DNA of 5,368 nucleotides from JBHIBR01 sp046759145 [NCBI: Nitrospinota bacterium] (GTDB lineage: Bacteria > UBA8248). The DNA lies in assembly GCA_046759145.1 (NCBI GenBank), contig JBHIBR010000147.1, positions 1 through 5,368 of the forward strand, given 5' to 3'. The position numbers and the translations under genes are program-made. A model generated the notes under the pieces. It searched no databases. It saw only the letters and a list, made by a program, of their open reading frames with translations, and was not told the origin of the DNA. Numbering within the stretch: the stretch's first letter is position 1; every line of letters starts with the position of its first letter. Below are positions 1 to 4,568 of the stretch, one piece after another.

Positions 1-54
1 GAAGCGACAGGGCCTATCTCCCAGGTAGTGGCGGCAGTCGTCGTGGACGAACAT
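1..54 (-). CDS. Partial CDS, N-terminus only: Cys-rich start of unidentified protein (possibly glycosyltransferase family 9-like)
   Basis: Reading leftwards from the ATG at 54-52, the 18 visible codons give MFVHDDCRHYLGDRPCRF, still open at the window edge. The pattern D-C-R-H-[FY]-x-G-D-R-P-C looks like a deliberate Cys/His motif rather than a chance ORF. From memory, N-termini of this type (CRHFxGDxPC followed by more Cys) occur in proteins related to ADP-heptose:LPS glycosyltransferases (family 9) and a few other bacterial families. This cannot be confirmed from 18 residues. GGGAG about 6-7 bases before the ATG is a plausible ribosome binding site; a stronger GGAGGAGG lies further upstream, about 15 bases from the ATG. 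The gene diverges from the 123-aa gene at 357, and its promoter should lie somewhere in 60-240. Confidence 0.45.
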   Translation of the reverse strand, partial: MFVHDDCRHYLGDRPCRF

Positions 55-249
55 CCGGCTCTCCCATGACCTCCTCCCCGGGGAACCGTTGCAGCATAGG
101 CCAGGCCACTTCCCGGGGCAAACCGGCACCTTCCCGCTTCGTCGAGGGCGCCCGGATGGTCCGCATGGAGCTCTAGGGGGAGCCCCCCGGTCGGGGTGGG
201 TCAGATCATGGGTTTTTTCAGGCTCCCGGGCAGGGCCTGGAAACTCGGA
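55..249. other. Divergent intergenic region, no convincing gene
   Basis: This stretch separates the leftward partial gene from the rightward promoters. It contains G/C runs (for example 176-195) and a short hairpin-forming sequence at about 217-237 (CAGGCTC pairing with GGGCCTG). The T-run beside that hairpin lies on its 5' side on the plus strand, so it is not an intrinsic terminator in either direction. I see no RNA gene or repeat, and no promoter for the leftward gene that I would defend. Confidence 0.4.
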
Positions 250-291
250 TTGACAAATGTTTTTGACGGAGACATATTGGGGGGGTAGAAT
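250..291 (+). promoter_or_regulatory. Two overlapping sigma-70-type promoters for the 123-aa gene
   Basis: The first promoter is TTGACA (250-255), a 17-base spacer, and CATATT (273-278). The second, offset by 13 bases, is TTGACG (263-268), a 17-base spacer, and TAGAAT (286-291), which matches 5 of 6 positions in each box. The second is the better candidate and would start transcription near 298, giving a leader of about 58 bases. Both have ideal spacing and stand out as an AT-rich interruption in GC-rich sequence. The assignment rests on consensus matching only. Confidence 0.7.
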
Positions 292-356
292 AAAATTGAG
301 CGCGTAGCTTCCCCGGGGGGTCCGCGGCGGCGCTTGAATGAGGAGGTGAGCGAAGG

Positions 357-728
357 ATGTCCGACCAGGAGCACCAGGACGAGGCCATGAACACCCTTTC
401 GGAGGCCATCATCAAGGCCATCCTGCACTCCAAGGAAGTCAAGGGCGTAGTGATGAGCCTCCTGAAGCAAGGGATGCTGTGCCCCAACGATGTCTTGGCA
501 CTCGCGCTGAAGTTCCCCAGTGTGGGCATCATGGAGGCGAAGATGGGGCAACTCAAGCGGGATCAAGCATCCAGCGAGGAGACCCGGGCGGCCCCTCCTG
601 AAGCGGCGGCTGAGCAGTTCATCGATGGAAAGAAGCTGAGCCCGGCCGAGTGGGCTTTTGAGGAATATTGTGCCGGGCGCTTCAACGAAGAAGCCTGGAT
701 CAAGAAGGCGCGAATCCAGCTCGATTGA
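357..728 (+). CDS. Hypothetical protein, 123 aa, monocistronic
   Basis: I do not recognise the family. The ATG at 357 follows AGGAGGTGA (341-349) with 7 bases between, an excellent ribosome binding site that fixes the start. The protein is soluble, with no signal peptide or membrane segment. Residues 1-52 are helical and charged, with a hydrophobic helix around 14-38. Residues 53-69 are amphipathic (MEAKMGQLKRDQ). A low-complexity Ala/Pro/Glu linker covers about 71-87. A compact C-terminal part (about 92-123) carries W99, Y104 and W114 in LSPAEWAFEEYCAGRF. This suggests two small domains joined by a flexible linker. The gene has its own overlapping promoters and a terminator 10 bases after the stop, so it is expressed alone. 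Codon use and GC resemble the neighbouring GC-rich genes. Existence is well supported; function is unknown. Confidence 0.85.
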   Translation: MSDQEHQDEAMNTLSEAIIKAILHSKEVKGVVMSLLKQGMLCPNDVLALALKFPSVGIMEAKMGQLKRDQASSEETRAAPPEAAAEQFIDGKKLSPAEWAFEEYCAGRFNEEAWIKKARIQLD

Positions 729-737
729 CCCATTCCC

Positions 738-773
738 CCCCCGGCCCCGCCTGAAGGGTCGGGGGTCGTTTTT
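738..773 (+). terminator. Rho-independent terminator of the 123-aa gene
   Basis: A 10-bp stem pairs CCCCCGGCCC (738-747) with GGGTCGGGGG (756-765), with one G-U wobble and an 8-base loop. TCG and then five Ts (769-773) follow. It begins 10 bases after the TGA at 726-728. On the opposite strand there is no T-run after the hairpin, so it acts rightwards only and does not serve trmJ. Confidence 0.85.
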
Positions 774-872
774 CTCCCGGGCCCCTGCCTCCCGGGTGAC
801 TCCGGGAGCTGAAAGCGGAGGGGGGTTCCTCTCTGCCCTCTTGCCGGGGCAAGCCCGGGTCGAGGGACCCTC

Positions 873-1646
873 CTAGCCGTCCCTTCCTTCCCGTTTCTTC
901 CGCAAGATGTACCAGCTGAGCTGGCGGAAGAGTCCCCGGAGGGTCCGGACCTCCTCGGGGTCGAGTCCCGCCCGGCCCAGCATCCGCCGGAGAGCCCCCA
1001 GCACCCGCTCGGGGTTCTGGGGGTCGAGGAAACCCACCTCGAGCAGGCTCTCGCGCATGTGGTCGAAGAGGGCTTCCAGCTCCGCCGAGCGGGCGAGGGT
1101 GGGCGCTTTGGGCGGCGGCGTGGCGGCTGCGGCCAGGAAGAGCTCGTAGGCCACCACCATCACCGCCTGTGCGAGGTTGAGCGAGGGGAGCCTCTCGTCG
1201 GCCGGGATGAGGAGAAGGTTCTGGCAGAGGGAGAGCTCCTCGGCGGTGAGGCCCCTCTCCTCGGGGCCGAACACGAGGGCGACCGGGCTGCCCGCCGCCT
1301 GGGCCAGGATGTGCGGGGCCCCCTCCCGGGGGTGGAATGTGGGCTCCCGGCGCTTTCCCCTGCGGCGGCTCGTGCCCACCACGTAGGCCTGGTCCGCCAC
1401 CGCCTCCCGCAGGGTGTCGAACGTGCGCGCCTCCTGGAGGAGGCTCACGGCCCGACCGGCCATGGCCCTGGCCTCGGGGCTCAGGGGGTCGCAGGGCCGC
1501 ACCAGGCGCAGGTGGGTGAGGCCCATGTTGAGCATGGCCCGGGCGGCCGCCCCGACATTGCCGGGCTGACGGGGCTCGACCAGCACGACAGAGATGCGGA
1601 AGAGGGGGTCCTTCACCGGATGCGTGGATTTTTTCTCTGTATTCAC
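873..1646 (-). CDS. trmJ: tRNA (cytidine/uridine-2'-O-)-methyltransferase TrmJ, SPOUT superfamily
   Basis: TrmJ transfers a methyl group from SAM to the 2'-hydroxyl of nucleotide 32 in the tRNA anticodon loop and acts in the cytoplasm as a dimer. All three SPOUT (SpoU-type) motifs are visible. Motif 1 is PRQPGNVGAAARAMLNMG (residues 25-42, with the tRNA-binding Asn and Arg). Motif 2 is FGPEERGL (126-133), in the SAM-binding knot. Motif 3 is ERLPSLNLAQAV (151-162). The C-terminal region (about 185-257) matches the TrmJ-specific extension, with ALRRMLGRAGL and the ending around LRGLFRQLSWYILRK. At 257 aa the length is normal for TrmJ. The start is GTG at 1646; no clear Shine-Dalgarno precedes it. 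A second in-frame GTG at 1616 (residue 11) is possible and would still keep every motif. The gene lies 57 bases downstream of the NYN gene on the same strand and is probably read from the same transcript. Confidence 0.95.
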   Translation of the reverse strand: MNTEKKSTHPVKDPLFRISVVLVEPRQPGNVGAAARAMLNMGLTHLRLVRPCDPLSPEARAMAGRAVSLLQEARTFDTLREAVADQAYVVGTSRRRGKRREPTFHPREGAPHILAQAAGSPVALVFGPEERGLTAEELSLCQNLLLIPADERLPSLNLAQAVMVVAYELFLAAAATPPPKAPTLARSAELEALFDHMRESLLEVGFLDPQNPERVLGALRRMLGRAGLDPEEVRTLRGLFRQLSWYILRKKREGRDG

Positions 1647-1702
1647 TTGACGAGTCCGTCAGGCCAGCCCGTGTTGGCGGTTAGGATTGGCTAGTGGTTT
1701 AG

Positions 1703-2328
1703 TTAGGGCGGTGGGTCATATTCTCGGGGGCGAGTGATGGTGCCTTGCCTCGTGGTTACTCGTGATGGAAGCAAGTGCTGCTGTAGACCCTCCGGCCTGA
1801 GTCTTCGGTAACTTGAAGCGCTTTTTCGTAGGGCTACTGACCCCCTGCAGGGAGGAGCGAATACTACAATTTTTCTTTGTCAGGTGCCACCTTGAGGGCA
1901 GCTTCGATGGCCGGGACGAGATCGGAATCGGCGGAAATAACGACAGCTTTATCGAACTCACCCCTGCAAACGCCGCGTATCAGATGCACCGCAATACGGA
2001 CATCTGATTCTTTTTCCTCGTGGCTGGAGTACAGTTGGTGGCAGCAGGGGCACTTCCTCGGCTTCTCCTTAAAATGAGCCAAAACCGGCGTGACGCCCGT
2101 TGCCTCTAAGGCTGCCACATATCGTCGATGGCGAGCGTAAGGGTCGGGTAGCCAGGTGGCGTAAGCCGAAAAGTAGTAGACAGCAGCCAAGGTTTCTTTA
2201 CGGGTATCAATCAGGGACGCAGCTAAGCTCTGCAGATTTAGCCATTTTAGGTGATTTTGATTCAACCCACGTATGCCGTGATATAGATTAAATCCATCAA
2301 TAAGGCACACTACGGTCTTTCGTCGCAT
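1703..2328 (-). pseudogene. NYN-domain (LabA/PIN-like) nuclease gene with a one-base frameshift
   Basis: NYN proteins are metal-dependent PIN-fold RNases. The first frame (ATG at 2328) has the expected acidic residues: D11 and N14 in LIDGFNLYHG, D109 in HEEKESDVRIA, and D134/D136 in VVISADSDLVPA. It also has a small CPCC motif at 93-96. This frame stops at 1864-1866 after APDKEKL, well short of the family's usual ~200 residues. If one base is added in the A5 run (1870-1874), reading continues as KEK-IVVFAPPCRG and ends TITRPREYDPPP with a TAA at 1703-1705. That is the expected family C-terminus (an APxGR-like segment, then LLPxxV, then RPxxYDPP). The restored length is 208 aa. The break could be a real mutation, a homopolymer sequencing error, or -1 slippage on AAA. 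No good Shine-Dalgarno precedes the ATG. GC is clearly lower than in the neighbours. Confidence 0.85.
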
Positions 2329-2348
2329 GCAATGAGTTTTCGGGCGTT

Positions 2349-2378
2349 AAAAAAAACCCCGCACTTAAATGTGCGGGG
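2349..2378 (-). terminator. Strong Rho-independent terminator, leftward
   Basis: A perfect 8-bp stem pairs CCCCGCAC with GTGCGGGG (2378-2371 and 2364-2357 on the minus strand) around the loop ATTTAA. An uninterrupted run of eight Ts (2356-2349) follows. It could end the candidate RNA starting near 2433 and any read-through from the UGSC operon. It sits directly before the NYN gene. Confidence 0.92.
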
Positions 2379-2435
2379 CGCGTCGGGATGGGCTGCAAAG
2401 CAGCGTCACCGACGTGATGAGGCCCAACTCTTCAC
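2349..2435 (-). ncRNA. Candidate small structured RNA or attenuating leader upstream of the NYN gene
   Basis: From the predicted start near 2433, the leftward transcript would fold into three adjacent hairpins. Hairpin 1 is GTGAAGAG (2435-2428) with CTCATCAC (2421-2414), including one A-A mismatch and a 6-base loop. Hairpin 2 is CGTCGG (2414-2409) with CCGACG (2386-2381), enclosing an internal loop and GCTGC-TTT-GCAGC (2404-2392). Hairpin 3 is the terminator. Nearly all of the ~85 nt is paired. The RNA ends about 20 bases before the NYN start codon, so it could be a free small RNA or a regulatory leader that controls read-through into NYN-trmJ. It matches no riboswitch consensus that I can recall. 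Structure is seen; transcription is inferred. Confidence 0.5.
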
Positions 2436-2439
2436 CTAC

Positions 2440-2468
2440 AATATGCCCCGATTGGGTCCCATTGTCAA
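2440..2468 (-). promoter_or_regulatory. Leftward sigma-70-type promoter for the candidate RNA / NYN leader
   Basis: On the minus strand there is a perfect TTGACA (2468-2463), a 17-base spacer and CATATT (2445-2440). Transcription would start near 2433, at the base of the first hairpin. The sequence upstream of the -35 box is A/T-rich (2471-2530), as expected for an UP element, and contains an 18-bp imperfect palindrome (2471-2488). Confidence 0.65.
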
Positions 2469-2470
2469 GT

Positions 2471-2488
2471 AAAAAATACGTACTTTTT
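2471..2488. promoter_or_regulatory. Imperfect palindrome next to the -35 box (possible operator or UP element)
   Basis: The sequence is AAAAAA-TACGTA-CTTTTT: a perfect TACGTA core with A-tract/T-tract arms that match at 5 of 6 positions. It sits immediately upstream of the leftward TTGACA at 2463-2468. This position suits a regulator site or RNA polymerase alpha-subunit contact. Support is positional only. Confidence 0.3.
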
Positions 2489-2658
2489 GCAAACTGCCAA
2501 GCAAAATCATTTCTGCTAAAATATTGATTAAATTGGAATTTCCTCCATTCGCTCGGATGTGACTCACCGCGTCGGCCCATATCGCCGCCCTGACCGCGGC
2601 CCACGCTGAAGCCGGCGAAGATTGCCGCGCCAAATGGATGGCGCCCCACCCGGGACCC
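2489..2658. other. Intergenic region downstream of the UGSC gene
   Basis: I see no convincing gene here. The open frame on the minus strand (2365-2649) runs through the promoter and terminator just described and has no family resemblance. A 6-bp perfect hairpin (GCGCCA 2627-2632 with TGGCGC 2639-2644) lies about 15 bases after the selenoprotein stop. It lacks a T-run, so it is at most a stabilising 3' structure. Composition changes from AT-rich (below about 2570) to GC-rich. Confidence 0.4.
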
Positions 2659-3213
2659 CTAGCGGCCGGCGGGCACTCTCATGGCCCTCAGGAGCTCCGC
2701 CACCTGGTCCACCGCCCCCCGGGCCTGCTCATCCATCTCCTCCTCGCTGCGGTTGGAGATGGGATGGGGGATGACGGCGTAGGCGAAGTCCTCCGCCCCC
2801 TTGGCCATCCGGATGGCCTCCGCCGAGATGGTGAACTCCTCGGTGCAGATGGTGGCCTCCGGGATGCCGCTCCGCTCGAGCTCGATTCCGTCGTGCACAC
2901 TGCACGAGCTGCAGCTCCCTCAGTCGCCCACCCCGTTGAGGACAAAGTCAGCCTCGCCCCGCAGGCGCTCGATCTGCTCGGTGGGGACGGGCCGCGAGCT
3001 CGAGGGCTTCCGCAGGGCCAGCGTCCGGACCAACCCGTAGCGGGCTGCCAGCAGATCGGCCACTTTCTCCAGCACCCGGTCGGAGTTGGGCTTGCCGTTG
3101 ATGAGGAGGCCGAGCCTCTTCCCCTCCAGCTCCCCCGTTCGGGGGGCCGGCAGGAACTCCTGGGTTTCGGGCTCGGTGCTCGGGTCGAGCAGCTCCAGGT
3201 ATCCCTTTTCCAT
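2659..3213 (-). CDS. UGSC-family selenoprotein (in-frame UGA = Sec98), 184 aa
   Basis: Reading from the ATG at 3213, the frame runs 97 codons to NGVGD, meets TGA at 2922-2920, and continues without interruption as GSCSSCSVHDGIELE to the TAG at 2661-2659. With Sec at the TGA, the motif is U98-G-S-C101-S-S-C104, the signature of the UGSC (seleno)protein family, whose other members may carry Cys at this site. The N-terminal half has GLLINGKPNSD (35-45). The C-terminal half has GIPEATICTEEF and a helical tail. The Sec/Cys cluster implies a redox or metal-thiol role, but the reaction is unknown. The start is set by AAGGAG (3226-3221), 7 bases from the ATG. There is no signal peptide, so it should be cytoplasmic. 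It follows the 357-aa partner by 29 bases in one operon. The downstream piece has an in-frame GTG (2898-2896), but this lies inside the motif and has no ribosome binding site. A mutated Cys codon (TGC to TGA) is the alternative; the SECIS-like hairpin argues against it. Confidence 0.9.
2891..2907 (-). promoter_or_regulatory. Bacterial SECIS-like hairpin downstream of the UGA
   Basis: In the mRNA, UGA (2922-2920) is followed by 12 bases and then a perfect 7-bp stem, UCGUGCA/UGCACGA, closed by the 3-base loop GUG (2900-2898). The loop begins 20 bases after the UGA and has G first and U second. This fits the known bacterial SECIS rules: hairpin inside the coding region shortly after UGA, small apical loop, and G in the first two loop positions for SelB binding. 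A partly overlapping pairing, AGCUCG/CGAGCU, could compete with the lower stem. Confidence 0.8.
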
Positions 3214-3228
3214 CGCGCATCTCCTTCT

Positions 3229-3242
3229 GGGAGGGGTCTCCC
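3229..3242 (-). other. Intercistronic hairpin between the two UGSC-operon genes
   Basis: On the minus strand, GGGAG-ACCC-CTCCC directly follows the TGA stop of the 357-aa gene and lies just before the AAGGAG of the selenoprotein gene. It could tune coupling or mRNA stability. It has no T-run, so it is not a terminator. It touches the stop codon and has no G in its loop, so it does not look like a SECIS for that stop. Confidence 0.35.
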
Positions 3243-4316
3243 TCAGTGGCACTCGATGCACGCCCCGATGGCCCGGGTGACGGCGCGGGTCATGGAGGGC
3301 GCTCCCCAGCCCGGCAGCACCGCCGAGAAGCGCCCCGCAGGCCCTCCTGCCGCCACGACCAGGATGTCCTCGGGAGAGGGAGCCGCCTGGCGAAAGGTGG
3401 CGTGGTCTTCGGGCGCGAGCTCCCCTGCCACGCGGCCCGCGCGCTTGAGGTCCGCCACCGAACGCTGCGCCCGGGCGTGGAGGTAGCGACGGACCTCCAC
3501 CTTCTTCCAGCCCGCACCCGCCAGGAAGTGGGCGTGCTCGGGGGCGATTACCACCACGAACTGCTGGTTGCGGGCGGCGTTGGGCGTGCCCAGCGAGACG
3601 ATGGTGTCGGCCATGGCCTCCAGGACACTCTCCGGCCTGCGCCCGAGGTGGCTGTTCACCTGGTGGGGGCTCTCGGTGGCGATGACGGTCACGGCGCTCA
3701 GCTCGCGGTCCAGCCCGCGCTCCACGTGGAGGGGCGTCCAGCCGAGCCGGCCGCAGAGCTCCTCATCCTCCCCGATGCAGAAGGTGAACTTTCCGGGCGT
3801 CCCGAGCGTGGAGCGGTCCACCCGGCCCGGCACCGTGCCCGCCGCGTTCACCAGGATGAGGCGCACCGCCCGGCCGATGACCGCGTTGGCCCGCCTGCCC
3901 TGGCCGAAGAGGTTCTCTCCGCAGTTGATGTCCAGCTCCCGCACGGCGGGGCCGTTGACGATGAGGAGTGTGGCGGCCCCCTGCGTGCTCGAGGTGGGCC
4001 CGTGGGCGCCGAAGGGCTCGCTCAGGATGGCCTCCATGGTCGCCAGCACCACGGGGAAGTGGGCGGGCATGCAGCCCGCCATGACGGCGTTGATGGCGGC
4101 CTTCTCCACCGTCACGACCCTCCTCCGCACGGGGATGGCGCCCAGCACCTCCTCCGGCTCCCGGGCCACGGACTCCACCATCGCCCGCACCTTCCCCTCG
4201 GTGGGGGGGACGATGGGCAGCCCGTCCGTCCAGCCCCGGCGGTGGTAGAGCTCCTGGGCTTCGTCGAAATCCCTGACCCGGACCCGACCTGAGCGGAATT
4301 TCGAGGCGGTGCGCAC
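3243..4316 (-). CDS. Conserved UGSC-operon partner protein, 357 aa, function unknown
   Basis: I recognise this as a conserved bacterial family seen next to UGSC-type genes, without an established reaction. Visible blocks: RGWTDGLPIVPPTEGKV (28-43), VEKAAINAVMAGCMP (70-84, C82), LLIVNGPAVRELDINCGENLFGQG (117-140, C132), VDRSTLGTPGKFTFCIGEDEE (166-186, C180) and PLHVERG (195-201). Near the end come ILVVAAGGPAGRFSAVLPGW (318-337) and a terminal CIECH (353-357). There is no signal peptide or membrane helix, so it should be cytoplasmic. The frame opens further upstream to 4469, but I choose GTG 4316. GGGAGG (4332-4327) lies 10 bases before it, the conserved part begins soon after, and the promoter at 4414-4386 would start transcription near 4379, inside the longer version. 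It is the first gene of the operon; the selenoprotein follows after 29 bases. Its several Cys residues make it a plausible redox partner or substrate-handling subunit, which is inference. Confidence 0.88.
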   Translation of the reverse strand: MRTASKFRSGRVRVRDFDEAQELYHRRGWTDGLPIVPPTEGKVRAMVESVAREPEEVLGAIPVRRRVVTVEKAAINAVMAGCMPAHFPVVLATMEAILSEPFGAHGPTSSTQGAATLLIVNGPAVRELDINCGENLFGQGRRANAVIGRAVRLILVNAAGTVPGRVDRSTLGTPGKFTFCIGEDEELCGRLGWTPLHVERGLDRELSAVTVIATESPHQVNSHLGRRPESVLEAMADTIVSLGTPNAARNQQFVVVIAPEHAHFLAGAGWKKVEVRRYLHARAQRSVADLKRAGRVAGELAPEDHATFRQAAPSPEDILVVAAGGPAGRFSAVLPGWGAPSMTRAVTRAIGACIECH

Positions 4317-4385
4317 GGTGGGGTTTCCTCCCGGTGGTGAGATGTGCGGGCCCTCGCCCGCCGAAGGGGTGCCCTCGTTGCCCCC

Positions 4386-4414
4386 ATTATACCTGCAGTG
4401 TAGGCGACGGCCAA
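4386..4414 (-). promoter_or_regulatory. Promoter of the UGSC operon
   Basis: On the minus strand, TTGGCC (4414-4409), a 17-base spacer and a perfect TATAAT (4391-4386) predict a start near 4379. This leaves a leader of about 63 bases before the GTG at 4316. TATAAT stands out in otherwise GC-rich sequence. The promoter is about 85 bases from the divergent promoter of the 124-aa gene. Confidence 0.75.
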
Positions 4415-4497
4415 TCGGCCTCCCGGGCTTCGAGCAGGGACAGGGAAAACCATCCAGGCCCCGCCACACCTGGGGGCTCCCTCAGTGTTTGCTAAGT

Positions 4498-4506
4498 TGC
4501 TAAAAT
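4498..4506 (+). promoter_or_regulatory. Extended -10 promoter for the 124-aa gene
   Basis: TG-C-TAAAAT is an extended -10 element (TGn plus a 5/6 -10 box), with a likely start near 4513. No good -35 box lies 17 bases upstream, which is tolerated in extended -10 promoters. The sequence includes a tandem TTGCTAA (4489-4495 and 4497-4503), which could be a regulator half-site pair or chance. Confidence 0.5.
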
Positions 4507-4568
4507 TGAACTGATTAGACCGGGGGGATCCCCTCATCCCCGAGAAAGGATTCAGCGGAGGGGAGGCT

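Noticed and set aside
14-166. Minus-strand 50-aa ORF (ATG at 166) upstream of and overlapping the left-edge gene
   Set aside because: No ribosome binding site, no family resemblance, and it overlaps the more convincing DCRHYLGDRPC frame out of register.
217-237. Hairpin CAGGCTC/GGGCCTG next to a T-run as a terminator
   Set aside because: The T-run is on the 5' side of the hairpin on the plus strand and gives As after it on the minus strand, so it works in neither direction.
201-566. Minus-strand ORFs opposite the 123-aa gene
   Set aside because: They run antisense across a gene with full promoter, ribosome binding site and terminator; they are composition shadows.
840-867. Hairpins CTTGCC/GGCAAG and GGGTC/GACCC just beyond the trmJ stop as a trmJ terminator
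   Set aside because: Well-formed stems, but no T-run follows on the minus strand; not enough to call an intrinsic terminator.
1648-1661. Short inverted repeat TGACG-AGTC-CGTCA just before the trmJ start as an operator
   Set aside because: Only 5 bp per arm with no promoter nearby; too short to separate from chance.
1059-1694. Long plus-strand ORF opposite trmJ
   Set aside because: It is the antisense shadow of a clearly recognised SPOUT methyltransferase; GC-rich DNA leaves such frames open.
2365-2649. Minus-strand 94-aa ORF between the UGSC gene and the terminator
   Set aside because: It reads straight through a consensus promoter and into the terminator stem, has no clear ribosome binding site and no recognisable domain.
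3240-3245. Second selenocysteine at the TGA after CIECH
   Set aside because: The hairpin touches the TGA with no spacer and has no G in its ACCC loop, and the frame beyond is not protein-like; it is an ordinary stop before the next gene.
2638-3486. Plus-strand ORFs opposite the UGSC genes (also 3246-4292 and 3568-4248)
   Set aside because: Antisense shadows with Gly/Arg/His-rich composition and no ribosome binding sites; the minus-strand families are conserved.
4317-4469. Extended N-terminus (51 extra residues) for the 357-aa protein
   Set aside because: The extension crosses the TATAAT promoter, resembles no domain, and a ribosome binding site supports the GTG at 4316.
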